Part shown: piece by piece, positions 55,191 to 64,000 of the stretch
Layout of the letters: each line of letters begins with the position of its first letter
How positions within the stretch are numbered: the first letter of the stretch is position 1
From: Pollenia angustigena
Taxonomy: Eukaryota > Arthropoda > Insecta > Diptera > Polleniidae
Reading direction: 5' to 3'
DNA: 64,000 nucleotides
Assembly (NCBI GenBank): GCA_930367215.1
Contig: OV884060.1
Coordinates: 99,534,151-99,598,150, forward strand
Program-made: the position numbers and the translations under genes
The notes under the pieces: model-generated
The model's input: the letters and a program-made list of their open reading frames with translations, nothing else
The model's database searches: none
What the model was told of the DNA's origin: nothing

Positions 55191-57660
55191 TGACCAAATT
55201 TGAATAAACTATCATGATTTGTATCAGTTTAGCCGTATTAACGGGATTTTTGGGTCGATAATTACAAAATTCGGCTGAGTAATTTTAGTATTAAAAAACA
55301 TAAACTGGACCAAATTTCAATACAGTTATCAAATTTTTATAAAGATGATGCAAGTTTTGCCACTAAAGTTATTAAAAAAAACGGAAAATTGAAATGCTCG
55401 AATGGAGCTTATGGTAAATGATTTCTAGCTTTATGAAACTATGAAATAACAAATTCCGCTATAATAGCGTTATTTGGTACGTCTAAGGCATGCTAAAGTA
55501 TATCCGAGAATGGGTTTTACATGCGACCTATGGTAAATTATAGACCGATCATCGTAGTGTAAAATCTAGTCATAGAAAACGAGTTCTTTTGTAAATAACA
55601 ATCGGTTCAGTTTGTCGCCAATTTTTGTTAATTTCTTTAATAGAAATAGACATTTTGCAGGGTTTAAATAAAGAAAATTAACTCAGCTGAGCGAAGCCGG
55701 TGCTTGATATAACATAAAATTAAGTACCCTTATGTCCAGTCGAAAACCAACATAAAAGAACGATTTTATTTAGCAAAGCCGGTATTTGGCATACTATAAT
55801 TAAATAATACGTAGAGTATATAAACTATTACCACATGTATACTAGGGTGGGTCGAAAAAAAAAATTGTGCCAGTCACCCCCTAGCATGAAAGATATGTCA
55901 ATGAAGTTTCTAAAACAGGAAAAAAAATTTTTTTGCCACGCCCCAATACAGCACTTTTGCCATTTAAAGTCCGATTTCATCATATCGCATATCGTTGTTC
56001 ATAGCTTGATAGTGGCTTCATTTTTGTCTTTGGTGACTTTTCAATCCGACCTGAAATTCTGAGCGCCACTTATGCCATCTCGGATTATTCCCCCAATTTT
56101 TTTGAAGGTCCAAGAAAGTCCTTATAAAACTACGTATGTATAGATTTTAATATGCTCACTTTTATGAGACGCCTCCAAATTAAGCCCCTTTTTTCTTTTT
56201 CACATACATACTACATTAAAGCAAGTAGAAGCCAATACAAACCAAAAAAATGTTCATCAGTCACGCCCTAGAATAAAAGGTATATTTATTAAGTTTTAAG
56301 AACTTAAAAAAAAAATTTTTGCCACGCCCTAAATTATAGCCCTTTTTGTTTTAGACATATAGCAAAATAAAAATTCTGTAAAAACCGCATTTTATTTTTT
56401 TTAATGGCTCCCTTAACCATTATCAATCTCGTACAAAACTCTATAAGTTACGCGCGATTTTTGGTTAATTACTCAATAATCCTGAAAACCACTCTCTATG
56501 GCTTGGCATTTCAATTTTTAAAAACTGTTTCTTAGCCTTTGTTTTTTTTTTTGCACTTAGCGGTGTTTGCATATTTTACTCATATTTTAATGAAAGTGAG
56601 ACGGATGAATTTATTGACAAGCTTTCTCCATCTGGACTACTAGCGTTTTTTTGTCAGTTTTCATATTTTGTGCCATTTTTCGTGCCATTTTTTTTTTTTT
56701 TGCTGGACTGTGAAACTCTTCTGGCACTGTTTTTCCGTATTTTTTTTATTTATTTAATTACTACAAATTAAAAATCTTAATTAAGACATTTGTAAAAGCA
56801 AACATAATGTAAAATATGAGACCATGATACAAAGTTAAAACAAGAATTAAAAAATTATAAAGAAACAGCAGAATTCTAAAAATGAAAAAATACAAAATAA
56901 TTGAAATGCATAAAAATTAATGCCTCAAAACATATATGCGAAAAATTAAAAATTGGGCAGTAGGTGTATATAATTCTTAGCTAGACTCAAGGTGACTCAA
57001 GTTGGAGCATGGCGAGTATATTAAAAGCTAGACATACTAAGTTTTAGAGGCACTTTCTTAAACACGTGAAAAAAATAGACATCAGAGGGGAAGAATCCAA
57101 GATATCATAATTGCCATCTAGAATTTTTAGTTAAGGAGCACTGCAAAACACATACATGTCGTGTGTTACCTTTTTAACTTTGCTTCTGTAAAAGTCAGAC
57201 GCAAAGTCATCTGACAAAATTTCAATTAGAGCGTGCTCTATTTTCTTCTGAAAAACCATCTGACATCAGAAATCTATGCCGGGAAGAAACTGGCAGCGGC
57301 GTCAACTATTGACGGAATCATTAGCCGGCTGAAGTTAATATTTTACAATACCAAGATATGTATGCTCATATCACCATTGAATATAATTTATGTAAATATA
57401 TACATAAAATCGTTTCATTTTAAAATTCTAAATTGGTATCTTTAACATAAAAGAAAAAAATGTTAAGATGGCTAAATTGTTTAACGGCGCAAATAAATAT
57501 TTTCGTGCCGGCAGCAAGCTATTTTGAAACCAAGAACTACTTTGGTTTCTGCAATAACAATGCGAAAAAAAACAGAGACAATGTCAGAAGCAAATTACAT
57601 GTACGTTTGTGACCGAATATTATAAACCTTATGTAAAACAGCAATTTTGACAGACATGAA
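55191..57660. other. Unassigned sequence with dispersed-repeat pieces
   Basis: Contains the gcgaagccggt motif pieces (55685-55790) related to 25220-25580, and a gggtgggtcgaaa block (55846) with two related gtc-acgccc segments (55873-55960 and 56258-56345: cagtcaccccctagcatgaa; cagtcacgccctagaataaa). Frame 57233-57445 (SEIYAGKKLAAASTIDG) is unrecognised. No gene called. Confidence 0.4.
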
Positions 57661-57904
57661 CAATTACATGTGACCAGTGATGTTAGATGTTTTTTTCGAA
57701 ATATCGTCAAAATTTAAAAAAAAAATCGTCAAAATCGTCAGTAGTTTTGAAAAAAAAACCGTCAAAAAATCGTCATATAAAAAAATCGTTTTTTTATAAA
57801 CACGGATATATCACTCTATTAAAACATAAAAAAATATTAAGTATAAAATCATACAAATCCAAAAAATATAGAATTTTTAATACTAAAGACGATTTGGTGC
57901 GGCT

Positions 57905-58315
57905 TTGATATTGCTCTCCGGAGATTTTCGTCAAACAATTCCCGTCATCCCCAAATCTTCTGCTGCAGCTGAACTTAACGCCTGCCTGAAATCGTCGTCT
58001 TTGTGGTGGCATGTCCAGAAGTTGCAATTGACCGCAAACATAAGAGTCGTGTTGCAGAACGACCCATCGGCTGCTGAATTCTCGAGACAACTGCTGGAGC
58101 TTGGCAACGGCCAAATTCCTATTGATGTTTCGAATGGATTGATATCGTTCCCTGAAAATTTTTGTGAATTCACATCGTCCAAGGAGGAGCTCATCAGCAA
58201 AGTGTTCCCCGACATTGCACAAAACTACAAAAATCTCGATTGGATTGGTGAACGGGCAATAATAGCAGCGAAGAATAAGGACGTCGATAACTTAAACTTA
58301 ATTATTCAAAGTTAA
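57905..58315 (+). pseudogene. Helitron PIF1-type helicase, C-terminal fragment
   Basis: Open frame of 136 codons: ILLSGDFRQTIPVIPKSSAA contains the GDFRQ motif of PIF1-type helicases, followed by ELNACLKSSSLWWHVQKLQL, TANIRV, EFSRQLLELGNGQIP, NGLISFPENFC, SKEELISKVFPDI and RAIIAAKNKDVDNLN. It matches the helicase part of Helitron Rep/Hel proteins, which unwind DNA during rolling-circle transposition. The Walker A region, the Rep domain and the final motif are missing. The first codon at 57905 is TTG and does not mark a true start. A stop follows at once (58313-58315). Confidence 0.92.
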
Positions 58316-59299
58316 ATCGCAGGACAACTACATAAAGGGTTCCCAACTTTTTTTGTTGCAATTAAAGTACATTGATTATTAAAGGTTAAGAAAAAAAGTA
58401 CACAGTATAAATATAAAGTCCAATTAATTTCTTTTTATTGTTATATTTAAAAATGTTTTTTATTGCTTTTCGCAAATTTTATCAAACAATTACACTATGC
58501 TAGAATTTGGCAACTGGTGCTTAAACCTTTTTCGGGTACGCTGAATCCAATACCGGTTCAAAAACGGTTCAGTTTATTGTAATTACATACTTAAAAAAAC
58601 GAAAATTGTTAAGGAGACTCCGTTTTCTTCAATATATTTCTAGTCTGTATTAAACTTTTTGTATGGGAACCCCTTAAGGAATGGACATTTTTAAATTTTG
58701 TTTTAAATATTAGTTAAACGAGTCACTTTTGTGCTCGCGATCTAAAAGCAGGCAGTAATTTGAAGGAGTTTTGCACTCGTGTTTTAAAAGCAGGCAGTTA
58801 TTGTACTCAAATAAAACAAACAAGTGAAATAGTGCTGTCAGATTATTTTTTTTTTTTTCGAAAAATCGTCCTGCCAATATAAAAAAAACATCAAAAAATG
58901 GCCCTGACTAATATTAACTAGTTGTTTTTTAGTTTTTCTAAAAAAACACTTGTACAATAATGGCTAATAAACCACTGATGGTTTAAACGCTGGTTAAGTT
59001 GAACTAAACTTGAATTTATATGTAGTTTAAACTCAGCAACTATAAATCATTCTCCCATGTGTTATATGTGGTAAAAAAATAACATGTGATAGCCCTACGA
59101 TAAATCTTATCAAATTCATATGGTCTGTGTTGGTGGTTTAAACGCCGAATTTTATGCGTTTAAAGATGGTTTATATATTTAGTGATTTATAGATTTTTGT
59201 ACATCAAATCGCTCTCTACTGATTCCATTCAAATAAATCATATTAAAAATTTTAATATTTGTGTTGTATTATTACTCTAAAGTTTGTCTGAAGGCTTAA

Positions 59300-59334
59300 A
59301 ATTGGGACGAGGCGAAGTTCGTCGAGTCCGCTAG
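59300..59334 (+). mobile_element. Probable Helitron 3' terminus
   Basis: gacgaggcgaagttcgtcga forms a GACGA/TCGTC hairpin, followed by gtccg and CTAG before T. It matches the Helitron end rule and lies downstream of the helicase fragment on the same strand, so both may belong to one truncated Helitron (about 57.8-59.33 kb). Confidence 0.6.
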
Positions 59335-59384
59335 TAGATATAAATATATATTCGCCTCTATATATATATATTAACTAACCCCCC

Positions 59385-59539
59385 GTTTCCACATGCAAGT
59401 GCAAGTTCGAAAAACTCAATACACTGACACTTTTTCACATTCACACAATTTTTGTTCATTCAGCCAATCGGCTGTTTCCTCAAATTTTTGTTGATAATAC
59501 GTATACACTACTTGCAAGTAATTACTTGCATGTGGAAAC
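59385..59539. mobile_element. 155-bp MITE (gtttccacatgcaagt)
   Basis: Ends gtttccacatgcaagt / acttgcatgtggaaac are perfect; direct caagtgcaagt and ttgcaagtaattacttgc repeats sit just inside. TSD not resolved. Located just past the Helitron end. Confidence 0.75.
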
Positions 59540-60029
59540 GTTCGGTAAGAAAAAAACTTTACTTGACAGATTAAAGTGTTAAAAATTTGATGAAAGATTA
59601 AAGTTTAAACTAAATTTATTGACGGGATTAAATCGTCAACACCTAAGTAACTCTACATTCAAAATCGTCAATCGTCATTTTGGTAAATTCTGCGAAAAAA
59701 ATCGTCAAAATGACGTAAAATCGTCACATCTGACATCCCTGCATGTGACTTGAAAATTTGACATGTCAGATGACAAATACATGTCGTGTACGGGTGCCTT
59801 TAAGGGCACTGCTACACGTTCAATAAATATCGTGATGTTTGGATCACGATCCGTTTTAAAATATTGATGGATCACGAGCGCAGGGCTGCCAGGTACTTTT
59901 TTTCGTCCTCCCCAAACTTAAAAAAAAATTCCGCAATAAAAGAGAAAATCCCCAAAAATAAACCCCTGTAAAAAATACACAATTTTTAACGGATAATTTA
60001 AATATTTATTTGAGTTTTACTTATACTAT

Positions 60030-60392
60030 CCCTGCAAATAATAGGACCAGTCCAAACACGCGTGTAAAGAGTAGTCCACAAGGGACCAGGACTAACCCAA
60101 ACGTATGTAAAAAACCTGGTCTATTTATCATTACGATGTCCTAGGAGAGGACCATATAACCCACCTTTGGACCACTAAGGAGTAGTTTTAAAACTACTCC
60201 ATGGTATACTCAAGAGGATTAGTTTTGAAGTCGTTTAAAAACGAAAACATGTCGTTAAAAAACGAAGACATGTCGTCTCACTACAAACACTTTTTAACAA
60301 TGACATGGTCCATGCTTGCATTACATCGGACCAGTCCATGGAGTAGTCCATTTTATCAAAATGGATCAGGTGGTCCAATTTTATTTGCAGGG
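60030..60392 (+). mobile_element. Short TIR element (MITE), copy 2
   Basis: Same family and orientation as 16242-16607, with ends ccctgcaaataat / attttatttgcaggg. The high similarity of the two copies suggests recent activity. The flanks (tat/atg) do not show a clear TA duplication. Confidence 0.85.
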
Positions 60393-60447
60393 ATGTTCTA
60401 CAAGAGATAATTTTTATTGTAGGGAAATATGTAGTTGTATTAAAAAC

Positions 60448-60680
60448 ATATGTGACGCGAAAAATAGAAAGGGACCTAAGGGTTTTGCCATTTTAAAGAT
60501 TTAAATACGTGTATCTTTGGTGTACCATCACTGAGCGTGTTGGTATTGGTTTCATTTGAAAGCGACCTTGTTGGTCAACCTTGATACGCGCGTAGGTCGT
60601 CCCTACCTCTTGTTTTGTGTAGTTGGTTTTTACTGGTCCCTTTACCTTACTGGTCCCTTTCTCTATGCGCTGTCACATAT
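60448..60680. mobile_element. 233-bp MITE (atatgtgacgcg ... gggacc)
   Basis: Imperfect TIRs atatgtgacgcgaaaaatag / ctatgcgctgtcacatat continue through aaagggacc / ggtccctttc. The interior includes gggtcct-like pairs near 60590-60660. TSD unresolved. Confidence 0.65.
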
Positions 60681-61416
60681 ATAGTTTATAAATATGTATA
60701 TACAGTCGAACTTCCCTATAATGAATCTGCATTGAAAACATAATTGTATCTACACTTTGATTACTTTATCATCTAGAAGAGAAGTTTACGACATTTAAAA
60801 AATTGAGAAAAACTAAAATAAGAGATTTTTTCGCTTTGTATTCACTTTTCAACTTATCAATCGACTTTGCTTTACCCATTCGTCACCAAACTTCATAATT
60901 TTTTTTTTATATACAAGGAAACAAAATTAGCCCATTCATTGACTTAAGAGTTCATTTTAATTTTTTTATCATCTCTATTAAGTTTATGTGTACATACATG
61001 AACTTCACTAGGAAAATACAAATTTTGTACTTATTATACATAATCATATTATTAAGAAATTAGCTTCAAACTTTTCAGATTTAAAAATTCAGGCTTTTTT
61101 CGTATTTTGTTAGTTAGTTTTTCATGTCAAATAAAAATAAAATTATAGGAACAACTTTATTAAAATATGAATTGATATTTAAATTGAATTGTTGAAATTA
61201 GCCATAAGCAACGAATACTTAATTTTTTTTAGCTGTATATAAATATAGTTCGCTTTGGGTCATAAATTTTTGCTTAAACCAAGCCACACATAAATTTAAA
61301 ATAAGAAAATTTTGGTTATAACGAGAATGGTGCAAAATAATTTTAGTTCAAGCCATATTTTGTGGTGCTTTAGTAAATAATTCCTTCCGTGTATTTCCCC
61401 AAAAAATCCTATTTTT
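60681..61416. other. No recognisable feature
   Basis: A+T-rich sequence; no frame, repeat partner or RNA motif recognised. Confidence 0.4.
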
Positions 61417-61770
61417 ATACCCTTCACCTCAGGTGGAAAAGGGTATATATAAGTTTGTCATTCCGTTTGTAATTTCTACAATATTGATCTTAGACCCTAT
61501 AAAGTATATATATTCTGGGTCCTTATGAGGAGAGAAGTTGATTTAACGATATCCGTCCGTCCGTCCGTCTGTCCGTCTTACGTTTGATATGTGTTTTCCG
61601 GAGACTCCAGACATGATAGCGGCTAGGTTGTTTTACATTTATGTCACATATAGTCTACCATTTCGTCCTATTGAAATTCAGATAGATCGGTCCACGAGTA
61701 GCTGAGATATGACGAAAAAGCCACGACTGCCTCTAATTTTTCCAAAAAAATCCCTTGTGGTTGTTGTTTT
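61417..61770 (+). repeat. Fly dispersed repeat (cttcacctcaggtggaaaagg), copy 1
   Basis: About 350 bp shared with 63108-63475 at high identity: gggtatatataagtttgtca, agaccctataaagtatatat, (ccgt)n at 61553-61582, ggagactccagacatgatag, cacgactgcctctaattttt. The inverted start cttcacc...ggtggaa gives a small hairpin. No coding potential. Confidence 0.88.
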
Positions 61771-61850
61771 TTTTTTTATTATTTATTTTAATGCGTTTAA
61801 TTTAACACATACAAGCCCATTAACAGAATAAAGAAACAAACAAGTAGACT

Positions 61851-61945
61851 CAATATATTTTAATTTAACGCTTCTTCAGTAAAAGCGTTCGTAGTCGAGT
61901 TGTGTAACTTGCAGGCTAAGACTCTTGATTGCCCCAGTTTTAAAA
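61851..61945 (+). repeat. tRNA-type SINE head, diverged copy
   Basis: Shares aatatattttaatttaacgc and ttcttca-taaaa...ttcgtag with 62417-62530. The internal promoter boxes are decayed (tagtcgagttg). Confidence 0.5.
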
Positions 61946-62416
61946 AAAATTTTTATTAGTACCCTTCACCACAGGTGATTTTTTTTTTTTATTTAATTTG
62001 TTTATGTCCTAAAAACGACTTTAAAATTACCTATAAAGCTTTTCGATATTTTCATGTTATTGGCAATGACACAGTGTTTTATTTTATTTCGGCAAGCATA
62101 TACATATGTACAAAAAAAGTTATATGTAATTTAATTAAATCCATACTAACTAGTAGGTTAACCTAGCTATTGCAAAGACATACATATGTATGTATGCACA
62201 TGAAAATGTATGAATGAGCAAAAGTTATTTATGTATAAAGGCATTGCTTTCGTAATTGTTGTTATTGTGTTTCGTCTAATAAGCTGTTGCTACGTTGATA
62301 TCTTCTTGCATTTCTCTTGGTTGCGGTTTTTTTGTTTTTTCTTTTTATAATCTTCACCACAAGTGGTGGATTTTAATGTGTTTTTTACGCATACACATGT
62401 ATGTATGTTCATAAAA

Positions 62417-62530
62417 TTCTCTCAATATATTTTAATTTAACGCTTCTTCAATAAAACCATTCGTAGCTGAGTTGTCTAAGTTCTCGCTTAAGGCTCGTAA
62501 GATTGCGAGTTCAAGTCTCAAAAATAAATT
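62417..62530 (+). repeat. tRNA-derived SINE head
   Basis: Carries a good A box TAGCTGAGTTG (62464-62474) and B box GTTCAAGTC (62509-62517), 34 bp apart as in tRNA genes, plus a gctcg/cgagt-type stem between. An A+T-rich tail follows. No acceptor stem, so not a functional tRNA. The pol III promoter boxes look intact. Confidence 0.6.
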
Positions 62531-62738
62531 TTTTTTTATTTTTATTAAATTTTTTTATACACGATTTTAAGATTAAATAAAAATTTATATAACGAATTTC
62601 AAACATCAACTTTGGCAAAAGAGGAAACGGACTTAGATATATACATAATTTTTTGATTTTGTCATATTCTTCGGCATGACGAAATGAAAAGTTGGCGGTG
62701 CTCAATTTATATTTATTTATATCTAAAGAACAATATTT

Positions 62739-62979
62739 GAGCCGTTTATTTTGAAAGTGGCATAAGTCATTTCGGTTTTTAAGTCGAGATATTTAAGGGT
62801 TTGCGTTTTAACACGTTTAAAAATATGGATGCTAACTTTCGAGAAGATTCACTTGTATTTGATACATCATGATAATGATATTTTTCTCAGTATTATTATT
62901 ATTATTTATTATTATTATTTATGATTAACTCGATTTTTTTTGAAAAAGTGACTAATGCCACTTTCAAAATAAACGGCTC
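62739..62979. mobile_element. 241-bp MITE (gagccgtttattttgaaag)
   Basis: TIRs of about 31 bp with one mismatch (gagccgtttattttgaaagt / actttcaaaataaacggctc), flanked by ATTT on both sides (62735-62738 and 62980-62983). The centre holds a (tta)n microsatellite at about 62890-62920. Confidence 0.82.
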
Positions 62980-63107
62980 ATTTATATGTATAACTTTTTG
63001 TTGTTCTTACATACGATACGGCATAGCCGAATATAGCACTCTTATTTGTGTTTTTTTTTTTTATTTTTTTTTTTTTTATTTAAATTTATTACAGGTGGAA
63101 ATGTTAT

Positions 63108-63475
63108 TATACCCTTCACCACAGGTGGAAAAGGGTATATATAAGTTTGTCATTCCGTTTGTAATTTCTACAATATTGATCTTAGACCCTATAAAGTATA
63201 TATATTCTGGGTCCTTATGAGGAGAGAAGTTGATTTAACGATATCCGTCCGTCCGTCCATCCGTCCGTCCGTCTGTCCGTCTTACGTTTGATATGTGTTT
63301 TCCGGAGACTCCAGACATGATAGCGGCTACGTTGTTTTACATTTATGTCACATATAGTCCACCATTTCTTGCTATTGAAATTCAGCCAGATCGGTCAAAC
63401 AATGGCTGAGATATGACCAAAAAACCACGACTGCCTCTAATTTTTCCAAAAAATCCCTTGTGGTTGTTGTATTTG
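63108..63475 (+). repeat. Fly dispersed repeat (cttcaccacaggtggaaaagg), copy 2
   Basis: Near-identical to copy 1, with a longer (ccgt)n run (63246-63282). The plus-strand frame 62921-63220 overlaps it and is incidental. Confidence 0.9.
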
Positions 63476-63949
63476 TATTATTATTGTATCTGTATATCTG
63501 CAGAACGGCAAGAGCCAAAGCTTTAAAATTAGGTACAAACATTTAGGTTATAAATATACACCATCCTACAAAATGTGGGCGGGATTGGAGAAGTAGGCGT
63601 GGTACCTCTCATACAAAAAGTATTAAAAATTGTATAAAAACCTGAATTTGTTGACTGTAATATGACCTATGGTTACGCCTTATATATCAGAAGATCAGAA
63701 GAAGATTTTTAATAGAAAATATTTTCTGAAAAACTCGGGAAAATCGGTTCAGATACGAAAAAGTTATGACCAAAATATTAATTTTTTTTTTGAAAAATAC
63801 TCATTTTCAGGAACCAAAGATCTTCCCGAGTCCATTTCTTCTTTAACACGTCGGTATATAAATCTGTCAAATCGGTTAAGAAATAGCAGAGTTATGACCA
63901 AAATACTGAAATCCCAAAAATTACTCTTTTTTATAATTAAGATTGTTTT
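63476..63949. repeat. Probable continuation of the fly repeat
   Basis: Contains cagaacggcaagagccaaag, aaaatgtgggcgggattgg and two related tcggttcagatacgaaaaag / tcggttaagaaatagcagag segments with atgaccaaaata (63768-63779, 63895-63906), the style of long fly dispersed repeats. The frame 63669-63983 is incidental. Confidence 0.4.
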
Positions 63950-64000
63950 TAATACCCTTCACCGAAGGTCCTACACCCTATAAAGTATATATATTCTGGG
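63950..64000 (+). repeat. Fly dispersed repeat, copy 3 (cut by window end)
   Basis: acccttcaccgaagg, then the repeat skips directly to ctataaagtatatatattct; the rest lies beyond the window. Confidence 0.75.

Larger units (their letters stand above)
57675..59741. mobile_element. hAT-type element with aatcgtca repeats, carrying Helitron sequence
   Basis: Ends cagtgatgttagatgt / acatctgacatccctg with a perfect 8-bp TSD CATGTGAC (57667-57674 and 59742-59749). Many aatcgtca motifs crowd both subterminal zones (57700-57790 and 59625-59730). The interior holds a Helitron helicase fragment, a Helitron-like 3' end and a small MITE, so other elements inserted into it or it captured them. Confidence 0.88.

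Noticed and set aside
62458..62530. Functional tRNA gene
   Set aside because: Good A and B boxes, but the ends do not pair and an A+T-rich tail follows; a SINE head fits better.

Overview
This window reads as repeat-dominated nuclear DNA of an insect, most likely a brachyceran (perhaps calyptrate) fly. It is strongly A+T-rich and has no bacterial-style gene packing. It holds only fragments of coding sequence, nearly all from transposable elements (TEs), and it carries dispersed repeats that are commonplace in fly genomes, such as blocks beginning 'acccttcaccacaggtgg' that contain (CCGT)n. The species call is inference. No complete host gene is visible; one exon-like island (about 26180-26374) is the best host-gene candidate.

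Layout. (1) 1-7535: a huge inverted structure. Five 469-bp tandem units run one way (434-2757) and six and a bit run the other way (2758-5659), flanked by about 340-bp tandem units of a second repeat (1-433 and 5660-7240). Every full 469-bp unit carries a motif that folds as a minimal type I hammerhead ribozyme with a self-complementary stem III. (2) 8041-14178: a second, unrelated tandem array of eleven about 580-bp units with a tRNA-like B box; dispersed solo copies occur near 19.6 kb and 29.7 kb. (3) 14179-15757: a Penelope-like element (PLE) with an inverted 3' tail at its 5' side. (4) 16-26 kb: MITEs, a hAT-family fragment, a mariner relic, and a large hAT-like element (22206-26033) holding a LINE scrap, an RTE-like LINE end, and a TIR element that itself contains an internally deleted PIF/Harbinger (Myb/SANT gene plus HARBI1-like transposase). 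(5) 26.7-35.3 kb: nested hAT elements, snap-back MITEs, and a 5'-truncated LINE with RNase H. (6) 36.3-49.4 kb: a 4.2-kb hAT-type element that contains another hAT and a MITE, further TIR elements, and a TA-flanked element with a pogo-like element nested in it. (7) 50.6-55.2 kb: a MITE, a Helitron 3' terminus and a second PLE interrupted by a hAT copy. (8) 57.7-59.7 kb: a hAT element carrying a Helitron helicase fragment and a Helitron-like 3' end. (9) 60-64 kb: MITEs, tRNA-type SINE heads and three copies of the fly dispersed repeat.

How the parts fit. Insertion order can be read from many target-site duplications (8 bp for hAT, TA for Tc1/mariner types, TTA/TAA for Harbinger-type MITEs, 12-13 bp for LINEs). 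The most unusual system is the inverted tandem array of ribozyme-bearing 469-bp units, in the same window as PLEs whose own termini carry hammerhead-like motifs. This is the arrangement expected of metazoan retrozymes, which are thought to be moved by PLE machinery. All structures and TSDs were read by eye; no alignment, folding or database search was run.
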